Shown piece by piece: positions 13,163 to 23,753 of a stretch of 64,000 nt of DNA. A model generated the notes under the pieces. The model did not search any database and was not told the DNA's origin. It saw only the letters and a list, made by a program, of their open reading frames with translations. The stretch comes from Ulota crispa (lineage: Eukaryota > Streptophyta > Bryopsida > Orthotrichales > Orthotrichaceae). Location of the stretch: assembly GCA_963920765.1 (NCBI GenBank), contig OY987248.1, forward strand, positions 18,634,539 through 18,698,538, read 5' to 3'. The position numbers were made by a program, and so were the translations under genes. Position 1 is the stretch's first letter. The number at the start of each line of letters is the position of its first letter.

Positions 13163-14202
13163 TGACAACTTCAATGACTCATACATCAGCTTGCTCTCTC
13201 CATCCCAATATGGTTGATGCCAAAGGCAATAAAGACTAACTTCTAGCTTATAAAAAAATTTAAATACAACTTGTACCAAACAGACACACCAAAGTCATAA
13301 TTCACAAAAATCCTAAGTTACGTATTAGAACATGAGAATCATGTCCGGCACAAAATGAGAAGAAAATGAGAATTTTGCGATAAAAGTCACGCACACTGAC
13401 AGCCCCTACTTGTAACCGAAAGTTCGAATGAAAAAATGCCACAAGCATTTATTTCTCCAACCAAACATCAAACTTGAATATCTTTAACAACGAGGACATT
13501 GGAGACTCAAATTTCATAGAGAAAAGAACCTTGAGTTTCGTAGTGCCAAGAGTTCAACATCGCAAGATGAAAATCACCGGCATCTCATTAGCTAAGTTCA
13601 ACCAAAAAAAAGACACAACCCACAGTAACAATCCCAACTACAATTCTAACAAGCGAAAGAGCGTCGTAAGCTATACACAAGAGCAAGCGAACACTAAAAC
13701 AGCACACAATCCATGAACACATCACACATAACATCACCAAAAACCTCTCAAACAAAATTGAGATGGACAACGCTATTTTGTGAGTGCAAAATGATGTACC
13801 ATGAGCAGTGAGCCAAGATTTTGTGAGCAAGAACCGATTATAAGCTCAAAATCAATAAAACAATTTAAAAAATGACAAGTTTTTCAAGAGGTAAAAAGTT
13901 TAGATGCACAATTATAGGTTAATATTCTGACAAAAAAATCCAGCCTCACAACTCACGGATCCCTGCTCACAACATAGCATTCCCCAAATCAAGACCAATC
14001 CAAACAAAAAAAAAGGAAGACAATCCTAGCAACATCACGAAAGCTAAACCAGCAAAAGAAAAAGAGTACAAAGCAGCAGAAACGCCGAGTTATATTACCA
14101 CTACCTCAAATCCAGAAGGATGCCTTGACATCCTCGAAGAAGAATCATATGCAAATGGAAAACGAGATGTTTGACCTAAAACCGGGGAAACAGGGAAGCT
14201 GA
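13163..14202. other. 3' flank of the 14203 gene, nothing recognised
   Basis: Moderately AT-rich. Short frames at 13474-13716 (+) and 13588-13830 (-) have no recognisable motif. Confidence 0.45.
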
Positions 14203-14784
14203 TCAATGTGTAAAGCCTAAGCCTCGATGACGCCCACCGCTAATCAGGCCACCTAATCCTATCGTCATGCTATTCATGTGCGGTGCTTCATGTACCCGGT
14301 CTTCGTCTTCCAACGGTTCGAAGTAATTTCCATACACATACTCCGGCATGTACCCTTCCCCGTCCTCGTACACCATGACATGGCCGTGCCACTCCCACGT
14401 GCGGTACCCTGACCCCGGCTCCTCCTGGTAACTCACCGACACTGATTTCCCATCGCCTATCACCACGGACTTGCCGCTGTTCGGTTGCAGCAGGTCCCAC
14501 TGGCCGTGCAGGATTAAGTCCACGATCCTGTCTTCTAGAGTAGTCTCTTCCTGAACCAGCTTCGACCTAATCATACTTGACTCCATGTTGTTGTTGCTGT
14601 TGTTGCTATTGTTGCTATTGCTGTTGTTGTCTATGGTGATCGGTCGGATTTCCAGTGCATCCATCGCCTTGCTAATTGGAGAGGCATCCGAGTTTCGAGA
14701 ATTCGAGTCCAGTTTCGATGCTGTAGTGGTAGTGGTTGTTGGTGCTGGAGTTGACACTGCGGACACTGGCCTCGGTTTCGTCAT
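14203..14784 (-). CDS. Small conserved plant-like protein, function unknown
   Basis: A 193-codon single-exon frame ending in TGA. The N-terminal half is low complexity (Thr-rich, then an Asn/Ser run encoded by AAC/AAT repeats). The C-terminal half is compact, with VDLILHGQWDLLQPNSGKS, GSGYRTWEWHGHVMVYED and GYMPEYVYGNYFEPL. I recall this WEWHGH...PEYxYGNYFE pattern from uncharacterised land-plant proteins sometimes mislabelled as an erythronate-4-phosphate dehydrogenase family. No dehydrogenase motif is visible here. The start is the ATG giving TKPRPVSAV. The frame stays open to 14850, but a CAG just before this ATG could be the 3' splice site of a 5' UTR intron. It is divergent from the gene at 14975. 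Confidence 0.75.
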   Translation of the reverse strand: MTKPRPVSAVSTPAPTTTTTTASKLDSNSRNSDASPISKAMDALEIRPITIDNNSNSNNSNNSNNNMESSMIRSKLVQEETTLEDRIVDLILHGQWDLLQPNSGKSVVIGDGKSVSVSYQEEPGSGYRTWEWHGHVMVYEDGEGYMPEYVYGNYFEPLEDEDRVHEAPHMNSMTIGLGGLISGGRHRGLGFTH

Positions 14785-14974
14785 TGTAAGCAGGCCTGTA
14801 AACAACGACACGACGCAGAAGTAGACTCCCTTATTCTGCGGTAACTTCATACAATACGATGTAGGTGTTGCCCAGTTGAGTTACCACAAAACACCCTCGT
14901 TCAGGTAGTAGTCATTCCTCTCGAGTGTCTGTGACAACCAATCACAAAGGGTTAGAACCTGATAGCCTTCAGAA
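14785..14974. promoter_or_regulatory. Shared promoter of a divergent gene pair
   Basis: Only 190 bp separate the two divergent starts. It includes ACCAATCAC (a CCAAT-type box) around 14938-14946. The assignment depends on both start codons being right; a 5' UTR intron in the minus-strand gene would move its promoter. Confidence 0.4.
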
Positions 14975-15553
14975 ATGATCTCAAGTCCTGTGGCTAGGGT
15001 GTTCGAAGCATTCGGCCTGGAGGACGAAACCCTAAAGAATGTTGAGTTTTTTCTCTTCTGGAACTTCTACAATACAAGCCACCCCATGCAAACAGCAACC
15101 AGAGCATCTACCGTACATAATTACATGATGCCTTTTGCATTGCCATTACAAAATGCTATATCCATGACATAGCGTACTTTCGAGTTTGCACTTGCCGCCC
15201 TGGCCTTGAAGGTGTTTCCAGAAAGGTCCAGCGTTCCAGCATTTCAAAATGATGACATTGCATTTCAAACTTCCTCGAAAGAACAGTTTGAGGCAATTGT
15301 CGATCCCACCGCATTAGAATTCCAGGTTCGTGATTTCCGGAAACCCTAGTATACAACTAGATATACGATGTGATGCTTTAATATAATTGCGGTTTTGTTT
15401 GAAACATTATAAGTGAGTTTTTGTGTATGTAGTAAGGTTTTTGGGGATGAAAGGCTCTCGCTTATTCCACGCCTCTCACAATGGAAAAGCATGTCTACAT
15501 ATACAACATCGACGTAAACAAGCTATGCTCATACCGATGGTGACAAAACTTGA
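14975..15553 (+). CDS. Unrecognised protein, spliced, TAR codons in frame
   Basis: The first block, about 14975-15325, starts MISSPVARVFEAFGLED and ends in the well-formed segment RTFEFALAALALKVFPERSS...EQFEAIVDPTALEFQ at a CAG|GTTCGT donor. A TAG at 15170-15172 lies in frame; it is either Gln or falls in a small unseen intron. The next exon (15437-15553) opens after AGTAAG, keeps phase 0, reads VFGDERLSLIPRLSQWKS, contains an in-frame TAA (15515-15517) and ends in TGA. I do not recognise a family. The exon-like composition, matching phases and TGA end are the support. Confidence 0.5.
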
Positions 15554-17099
15554 TCGTGTTCTCAAAAACAACGTTTCATGCGAAAGCGGCGACCCTACCA
15601 GCATGTAAGACCGTGCACTTTCATGCCAAAATGTAGCACCGATTTCACACCAGCATTTCGACTCAGGATAGGGGTTACAGGTTGAATTTCATTAGTATCG
15701 AATCCTACGTGATCCTTGTGGTGGAGAACAGAACAAGCTTGAATAATCTATACATCAGAAAATGAAACAGTTGAGCTGATTGGATATAAAGAGAACCAGA
15801 AACAATTTGCAAATCAATGCACCGATTATAATGGAAAGTGGAGAGTGTGATACCTGGATAGTAGGTGTAATTCTCATACAATCGCTTGCAATCCAGGCTT
15901 CGGGACAGAAACTGACAATCGGTTTAAAATGTCCTGTACATCAACATGCAGCCAATGGACTCACGATTCAAGCAAAGACAGAGAAAGGTATCCTACAGCG
16001 ATATTGCGAATCTGGAACAATGCGGAAATTGAAAAAGAAACGTCAGGCTAACTGGTAACACGGGAAAGAAATGAGAAACCAGAAAGTTTCCTGCCCTGTC
16101 AAGGTGAGTGTGCAAATACCTAGACCATTCCGTGCAACATCTGCCGCAATCGCCTACAATTTACGCTAGGAACAGATATACCAGCAATCGCCCCTGAAGG
16201 TTTCTTGAAGACGACTCGACACGTCGATTTCTCTTGCGCCACACGCAATACCTGAAACCACCGCAACGTCCAACAATGTCACGATCCAATTGCGCTTCCG
16301 TGTGTGCAAATTCGCACGCAAACCCTGAGATTTAAGCTTAGTTCGGAAAACAGCCTGAGTGTGTCGAAATCAGCAAAATCAAGGAACTGTAGTAACCGCT
16401 TGGAAGGAATAATCCCAATCGGAAGTGCGTGCGCTGTCCTCACCGCCTGGTCGGAGTGCACACAATTGACACGCGAGACGAGGGGAGCGCGGGGGGAAGC
16501 AGTAGAAATATGTCCGGATAGGATTGCTTGGACAGAAAAGGCACCGCGCGATGGAGGACGAGGCACGCAGGGATGATGATGATGGTGGCTGTGATCGGAT
16601 GACGATGATGCGATCCGAAGGGAAGCCCAGAGACAGAAAGTGATGGTTGGAAGCGGGGATTGGATGGCGATGGCGCGGGCGCTTGCAGCTGCAGCTGCGA
16701 TCGGAGGAAAAGCGGGCAAGTCGTGGTTTGCGGGGAATTCGTAGCTCGGATTCTGGTGCGCAGACGCCACCACAACGACAATCGACGACGGGATTACGCG
16801 ACGCGACGCGACGCGCGCGGGCTGGCGGGCGGGCGGGCGAGCGCGCGGGGTGAATGGATATGGCGGGATTGAGGCCCGGTTCTGCTGCATGCCTGGGTAT
16901 GGGTTTGGATACCCGGATGCTATTGGCGAATCTCTCAATGGCGGGATCTCCGTCCCGCGGGTATGTAGCAAGAACGTCTACTTTGCACAACATGGATATT
17001 TTTGAAATCCTTTTAAACATTATTGTCTCTGTACTATAAATACATATACGCAAGAAAAAGCCCAAAACACAAGAAAATACAAAGTAGTTTTTGTGGATC
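15554..17099. other. Intergenic with a CpG-rich block
   Basis: 16440-16970 is strikingly GC- and CpG-rich, with runs such as GCGACGCGACGCGACGCG. Long frames overlap on both strands there, but their low-complexity Pro/Ser/His-rich content argues against coding. It may be a promoter or first-exon region of an unresolved gene. The rest shows nothing. Confidence 0.4.
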
Positions 17100-17494
17100 T
17101 TAACCCCTAAATGCCTGAGGCTTTTTTGGGTTTTTAGGACTTTGCTTCAAACTGAACAAAAAGGCAACATTTTAATAAGCTGTATCAGTTTCTTTTGAAT
17201 TGTAATCGTACAAATTTAAACTAGATATGTTAAAGGTCACACAAGTAAAGAAAACACAACAATATCACTAATGGATTGAAAGATTATAATGTTTGATCAT
17301 GGTCCTTGTACAAAAGCTTGAATAAAAAAATCATAATTGATCATTTTCAAAATTAGATTGTTGATCTTGAAATTAGACTTTAGAAAGAATAAATCCAAGA
17401 TGTAAACTATTAAAAATAGTAACTTAGGTAGGTTTATTGAACTTCAGAGTATTGCAAACACCAAAATTTGGTACCGTGGGCATGTAAGGGTTAA
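17100..17494. mobile_element. TTAA-bounded piggyBac-like MITE
   Basis: Begins TTAACCCCTAAATGCC and ends GGGCATGTAAGGGTTAA, giving inverted ends of about 16 bp with mismatches between two TTAA sites. The AT-rich interior does not resemble the alpha or beta subfamilies. Confidence 0.55.
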
Positions 17495-17777
17495 ACCGTT
17501 AACTTTGTCAAGGACATATTATAATAGGACACTATTTGTACAACCACCACTTTTCTAAAATATCCTATCATCACATCCATTTATATATGCAAACACAACT
17601 TGCATTATGAATTTGTTGAGTATGATTTTTCTGCATGATAGGCTTTGTTGCACAAGCCATAAATTCTTCATGTAGTATAGTTGACTTGATTTCTTTCATA
17701 TATCCAAAAATCCCAACCGAAAGGGCCAACAATTATGTATATCATCTCAAGGTTTTGAAACAAGGGCCTACTGAATG

Positions 17778-18434
17778 GGCACCTTAAAAGTGGAAATCTA
17801 TCAATAGATGCCACTTTTACCACTTTTAAGACTAGATGTTTCTCACTTTTAGGGCCATTTGGAGGCATCAATGGGAGGGAAGTCAGTGAAGCTAGGGAAG
17901 GATATGATCAATATGTCATTTGTGACTTGTGGCTGAGGTTCTTTGCTGTGTTACATACCATTCTCCATTCTCCATTTTCCAATTGTCTAATTTTTTGGAG
18001 ATCATTTTCACAAACTATTCTCTCGTCTATCAGTCTCCAGTTTTTTGTAGATTTTTTTAGTCAAAGATGACATCTACCAAACGATCTTGTGCTCAATTTT
18101 TGCCTAGCCATGCTCTCCATGTTGGTTAATGATACAAATCGCTGAGTGATTGGGCAGGAGGTGTTGCCACATTGTTTCCAAACACTACATCTGTGGAATT
18201 TGACTTCTCCATCCTTGGATGGGAGAAAGACTAATACCGCAAGTCCATTACCAATTTGACCTTGGAAGGTGTTTTGCAATCAAAGCAATCTGTGCTTTTG
18301 ACTCAAATAGGCTTGAAGACACCAAAAAAATGGATAAAATGATTAAAAGTGGATATAAGCACTTTTAACTCTTGCCATGTACCACTTTTAAGCTAGTTTT
18401 GGATAAAAGTGAATTTACCACTTTTAAGGTGGCC
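17778..18434. mobile_element. Possible MITE with AAAAGTGG ends
   Basis: The left end GGCACCTTAAAAGTGGAAA is matched by the inverted right end TTTACCACTTTTAAGGTGGCC. Further TTAAAAGTGG copies lie inside (about 17816 and 18340-18400). No clear target duplication. Confidence 0.4.
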
Positions 18435-19740
18435 TCAGGCTACATCAACATTTTTGGCTTCAAGAAATCCAATGGACAAAACATGTCCAAGGAACAAACA
18501 TCCAATAAACAATGTAGGAATCTTGCAGAGTGGGAACACTGCAGTCATTTTTGAAGCTATAAACATTGCTTGAACAAAATCCTTTGCATTTTTTATTACC
18601 CTTCTACTTGTGAACATCACAACAAAAAATGCATAGTGGTTTCACACTACATAACATCACGTCTCTAGTCCTCCCAGAAAAAACAAGACACATGACAACA
18701 TTTTATTCAAGCAATACTTATGCAAAATGAAGACCTCATGCATAAGCAATCTCTACTTTGGGCCACTACTTAGCCCTTGTTGCTAGTTGTGAGAATGCCC
18801 TTGTTTGAGGCCCTTACCCTATAAAGTAGAAGCACCCATAAGCGACACTAGCCGTTTAGCAACATCTTGAATTAAACCTAAAAGTAAGCACTCTTGCATC
18901 CAAACAAGACACGCATGCACCCAAATCACACAAGCAAGTTGACATAAAGGAACAAAAATTGTATAGGTGGCGATTTTTGATTGGGTGTGACAAGGTCTTT
19001 TTGTTGTGGCTTTTTTAGGAGTCTAGTGTCCACAATAGATTAATCTAGGTAGTTACCTTCAACAATTCATTATTTATTCATACAATCTCAAAAAATTCTA
19101 AAAACAAATTTCCTTGAATCTATATCCATTTCCTAACAAGCACATGCCATGACATTCTCAAAAGACCCTCCAAATTACCATAGCAGTCAATGTTGCATTT
19201 GGGTGCTTCTACCTTACTTTCTAGAAGTATGGTTAGTGAAATCCTCTTCCCCAAGTTCCTTAGGTGTGACAGACATGGCAACGGAGCTCCCCGAAACCAA
19301 AAGCTCATCCGATCCTAAGCTTATCTTTTGAGCTACACATCATTAGAGCTTCTCCAGCATTTTGCGTCACACGGTGCACGCCAAGCAGGGCTTGGAGAGC
19401 GCTCTTTGTTTGAAGAGGGTAGCTCTGGTCTGGAGAGCCAGCGTTCCTCCCCAAACAAGCACGTCAAGGCTTAAAAGCAAGACAAAAATAAGCACTTGTT
19501 ATGACCTTCTTGCTCCTTAGGAACTGCAAACAAATCATATTGTGCCACAGCTTGCAAAGCTCTGAAAATCAAGCACGCTAAGAATTACAAAAGACATTGG
19601 AAATTGCAGTCTTGGAGGAGAAGTTTGAGGAGCCCAGCCTTCATTCTGAGTGTGGTGAGCCTGTGCTAGACCGGGATTCCGAGTCCTCGCAAGCCCGGGC
19701 TTGACTCTTTGCCGTCTAGCAAGCAAGGCTGGAGGTGCTC
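18435..19740. other. Intergenic, one degenerate MITE
   Basis: Around 18730-18813 lies a degenerate copy of the small element at 52242 (GACCTCATGCATAAGCAAT on the left, ATTGTGAGAATGCCC-like sequence then GAGGCCC on the right). The rest has no supported feature; 19330-19740 is somewhat GC-richer. Confidence 0.45.
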
Positions 19741-19970
19741 TTAGGCCCGCTTTACATATGGAGGCCAGGCCGATTTGAGTGGGGGCCAATTGCCTCAAAT
19801 TTCAGCCCTCATTTTGTTTAAGGCCGGCCTCCACTCCTAATTAAAATTAGATTATAGTGGGGGCCGAATACCCCATATGTAAAGGCCTTAAGGTCAAGGG
19901 TGTGGGCCAATTCCATATAACCAATGGATTTCAGCCCTCCTCTCTTTTTTTTCATTCCCATTTGCTCAAG

Positions 19971-21451
19971 ATGGATGAACGAAGACATAAGATCCTAGTA
20001 GCTTTTGTCTTCTTCATGGCCATAAGACATGTTTTTGTGGTTGTTTCTATTTTGCAAAAACTTGCTATAGACCAACACAATGCTACCATGGCATTGGTTT
20101 TTGCTATGGTGGTTGGGATTGGAGAGAATGAGGCTTCAAAGAAGGCAAAGAGCATTTGGATGTATGATCAAAGCACCAATTTTGTGGACCAGCAATTATT
20201 TGGGTGTTATTCAGATCAACTATTTAAGCAACATACAAGGTTACTTCCTCAAAATTTTGATTATTTGTGTGGTGTTTTATCTCCATCTCTAAGCCGAATG
20301 GATACAAAGTACAGATCAGCTATTCCTCTTAGAAATATGGTTGCTCTTTCTTTGAATAGATTGAGTAGTGGTAATTCACTACGTGGTTGTGCTAAAACCT
20401 ATGGGATTCATGAAAGTATAGCCTCTATCATTGTTAGGGAGTTTTGTGCAACAATTGAGAAGCATTTGAAACCACTAGTGATAGAAAAACAATCTAGGAC
20501 TACTTTGAAGAGAATTGCAGCTGAATTTGAGGAGCTTAAGGGATTACCTTATGTGATTGGAGCGGTTGATGGAAGTCACATACCTATCATTGCTCCTCCT
20601 CTATACCATACTTCCTACTATTGTATGAAAGATTTTCATTCAGCTCTACTTCAAAGTGTAGTGGATAGCAAATGTAGGTTTTGGGATTATGATTTTGAGT
20701 GGGTTGGGCAGTGCCATGATTGGACCTTATTCCAAAATTCAGATATTGGGAAGAGAGTGATGAAAGGTGAGCTATTACCTTACAAACTTGTTGGTGATGC
20801 TGCTTATCCAATGATGCCATGGTTTTACTCTCCTTTTGAAGGTGAGAATGATGGTTTATCTAGAGCAAAGGTAGATTGGAACTTCATTCAATCTTCTACA
20901 AGAATGGTTGTGAAGAGAGCTTTTGGTATACTAAAAGGGAGGTGGAGGATCATTTTGAAGAGGGTTGATATGCCTCTCAAAAATGTACCAAATTTGGTTA
21001 CTACATGCATTTGCCTTCACAACTTGTGCATAATTCACAAATACATGTTTGATGATGATTGGGCAAAAGAAAGAGAGAAGATATGCAAGGAGAAAGTACA
21101 AATCAGTTTGGACAATTGGAGAGGGCAGATATTTTTATGGCAGCCACACAATCAGCAAAGGAGATGAGGAGGTACCTGAAAATGGGGGAAGTTCATGCTA
21201 GAACTATACAAATTGAAGATATTGAAGACACCGTGGTAAATGACGTAGAAAGCATAGGGCATGATGAAGAGGAAAATGCGGAATGTGTAGAAACAAGAAA
21301 TGAGAAAGAAGTTAGAACTAAAACCATGCTTTTGCAAGCTACACAAGCATATGAGTTACTAGCCCAATCCTTTTGGACAGCTCATTTGAGGAAAGAAGGA
21401 AAAATCCTCTTCCTTCAAGAGCATGATGCATCTGATTCTGCCGAGAACTAA
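19971..21451 (+). pseudogene. PIF/Harbinger DDE transposase, damaged
   Basis: DDE_Tnp_4-type transposase that would cut and join DNA. From the ATG giving MDERRHKILVAF, Asp200 (GAVDGSHIPII) and Asp250 (GQCHDWTLFQNSD) are the first two catalytic residues. The region before the third reads STRMVVKRAFGILKGRW. The family has Glu where this copy has Lys315 (AAG, one G-to-A change from GAG), so catalysis should be lost. After FDDDWAKERE the frame ends at TGA 21165-21167. The conserved C-terminal part (GESTNQFGQLERADIFMAA...) continues in another frame to 21451, so there is a 1-nt indel near 21075-21090. The frame that continues ends at a TAA, which would be read as Gln under the proposed code. Confidence 0.85.
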
Positions 21452-21469
21452 ATCCTAAAGCTTATCTAT

Positions 21470-22848
21470 AAGCCTATCCATCTATTTTTCTACCTTTTCT
21501 AGCAATGCATTGGTTTTCTCAAAATTCTTTGCCATGACCAAACTACTTTCGGCCATTTGTACAAAGACCCCATAATCTTGCTATTGGAAATTATTTTTGT
21601 CCACCTTGGTTGCTGAAGGTGGAGTGACATCTAAAATTTGATCTTTTCTGGTGTCATTGGTGCTGTCTTCCTTACTAGTTGAATCATTGGCTGAAGCCAT
21701 GACATGTTTCATCATGGTACTTGTTTGATGCCACCACTGATCAAAGGAATCATAGAATTACAAGCATGGCGGTCTAAACCTGAAATTCCGTTGGCCATCT
21801 TGTCTTCTTTGTATTGCTTGTACAAGGTGTTGAATTTCTTCTTGCAAGCCTCAGCCGTTCGATTTAGTCCAGGAATTATAGCAATTAGATGAGCGTGGAG
21901 CTTCACCCAAGTATCCACACATGCACATAACACGTATAGGTCAAAAATACAATACATAAGGTCATCCGGGCTTCATTAGGCTTTGAAATTGTGGTTTACC
22001 CTAAAATTCTAGCAACTAGTTCTTGTACAAGAATGTGACTATGCTTATTGTAAACACAAGGAAGGATGGAAGGAAGGCCTAGATGGATGACATTCCAAAG
22101 GCACTTACCTCGCGCGCGCGAGGTAGGAGGTTCCATTCCTCACTCTGTACACAATCTCCATCCATTCGGCTTGTAGCACAAGGCCAAATGGGAGGAGGGG
22201 GGGCATGGAGCTAGCAGCCAAGGCATTTAAAAGGCCAAATTGGTCAAATTTGAAATCTGATTTTTTTAATTTTTTTTTTTTTTGATTTCATGTATACATT
22301 CTACATTTGAAGTTCAGAACTTAGCAAAAAAATTTGAGCATACAAAAAAATCACACCATGCAAAAGAAATTGAATTTAAAAAAAAAATTCAGACCTTGCT
22401 TCTTGGAGTTCTTTAAGAACTGGGGCTCCATCTCCCCACGCAATGAAATGATGGTCTCAATGTGTTGACCTTTCCAATTCTTTGAGCCACCTTCTTCCTC
22501 TTCCTCCTTCTCCTTCTTCACATTCTTATTTCGGGGCTTCTTTGTAGCTGCGGTTGTACCTACGCCTTCTCTCTTCTTGGGTGCACTTGGAGCTATAATC
22601 TGAATCTCATCATCTTCAATGTCCTCCACGCCCTTCTTCTTGGAGTGGGCTCCAAACATATCTGCAATCAAAGGTGGAGGAGGAATAGGGGACCCAAAAG
22701 AGGGTTCAAAAATTTCTGAAACCCTAGCACTCCCTACATGCTCTTGTGAAGCACCTTGAAAGGGCTGAAAAGCATGAGAAGCAACACTATAATACCGTTG
22801 CATTGCCCCAAACCCTTCTTGAGGGTTCCACCTTAAAGATCCCTCCAT
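21470..22848 (-). pseudogene. Harbinger SANT/Myb-like DNA-binding protein
   Basis: The second Harbinger protein, normally needed to bring the transposase to the nucleus and the ends. Exon 1 starts MEGSLRWNPQEGFG, has a Lys/Glu-rich stretch, then the start of a trihelix/SANT domain (NWKGQHIETIISLRGEMEP). The domain continues after an intron of about 0.4 kb with LNRTAEACKKKFNTLYKQYK. After GISGLDRHAC the frame must shift by 1 nt (apparent deletion near 21747) to reach FYDSFDQWWHQTSTMMKHV. From there three in-frame TAGs (21582-21584, 21483-21485, 21456-21458) interrupt an otherwise good coiled coil (MAKNFEKTNALLEKVEK, MDRLIDKL). Reading TAG as Gln makes it continuous. Splice borders and the true stop are unresolved, and the tail overlaps the transposase on the other strand. 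Confidence 0.7.
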
Positions 22849-23037
22849 CTCCTCTTGCTTCTTCAGAAAAAACTAGCAAGTCAAAAAAATTCAGAACACA
22901 AAGCTCTACAAGGAAAAAAAAAGAGAGAGACAAGAAGAGAAGAGAGGAGAATGGGAGAGAAGATGAAGTGAAGACAAGGACAAAAGAGCTGCTCAGATTT
23001 CTACGAGATTCAATGGTTCAGATTTGAGGGAAAAAAG

Positions 23038-23043
<6 letters not shown>

Positions 23044-23109
<66 letters not shown>
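23044..23109. repeat. (TA)n microsatellite
   Basis: About 32 uninterrupted TA units inside the Harbinger, upstream of the SANT-like gene. Confidence 0.95.
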
Positions 23110-23112
<3 letters not shown>

Positions 23113-23357
23113 TATGACATCTGACATGGCCTCGAGGCCAAGAATTGGCCCCTCACAAAAGCTGCACCCAATTCACCAAGCTCGGGCCATGTCAGAAACT
23201 GCCTTTTCTGCAAAAAACATTTAATGCACCAAATTGACCCACCTTTTATGTGTAAGGACCTTGGGGCCAATTTCAACCTTTGTACCAATCACAAATGAGG
23301 ATTCCAAGCCTCTTACACATCAAATTGGCCCGGGCTCCATATGTAAAGCGGGCCTTA

Positions 23358-23753
23358 GCATTCCTTCTTGCTATGTCAGAATATTCCAGAACCATTTCTA
23401 TTTTCAAAGTAAATCCATATGGAAATGAATTCACAACTAACAGCACCGATGACTGTCTTGATCCTCGAAAGGTTCTCGGTTTAGCAAATTGGGAGAAGCT
23501 ATCGAATTGAGAGTTACAACACCATATCATTTCTTCTCATCCAACTCTGTTCGATGAGCACCATATCCTTCCTCACAATCCGGTTGCCAATTCCTGATGC
23601 AAACTTTTCAGTTTCGGAGATGGAATCTAATCCCATATACTAGAGCGCATAGTTTCCAACAGCTGTGTTTTCGAATGCTGAGGATTTGAGGCCTGTTAGA
23701 CTAACTCTTGTGCTCGAACCAAGCGTTGCAAGTGTGGACTGAGCGAGGCAGAG
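23358..23753. other. Upstream region of the UPF0739-like gene
   Basis: Composition becomes less AT-rich toward 23700. It probably holds promoter and 5' UTR of the gene starting at 23754. No specific element identified. Confidence 0.4.

Larger units (their letters stand above)
19744..23354. mobile_element. Complete PIF/Harbinger transposon, 3.6 kb
   Basis: Terminal inverted repeats start GGCCCGCTTTACATATGGAG on the left and are matched at the right end (CTCCATATGTAAAGCGGGCC). Both are flanked by TTA (19741-19743 and 23355-23357), the classical 3-bp Harbinger target duplication. Inside are the two genes expected of the superfamily, a DDE transposase (+) and a SANT/Myb-like protein (-), arranged convergently. 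Subterminal degenerate copies of the end sequence lie at about 19870-19890 and 23250-23275. The ends are nearly identical, so insertion is probably recent, yet both genes carry damage. Confidence 0.9.

Noticed and set aside
16279..17065. Long overlapping frames in GC-rich DNA
   Set aside because: Several frames on both strands are open at once with low-complexity Pro/Ser/His content. This is expected of CpG-rich DNA lacking AT-rich stops.
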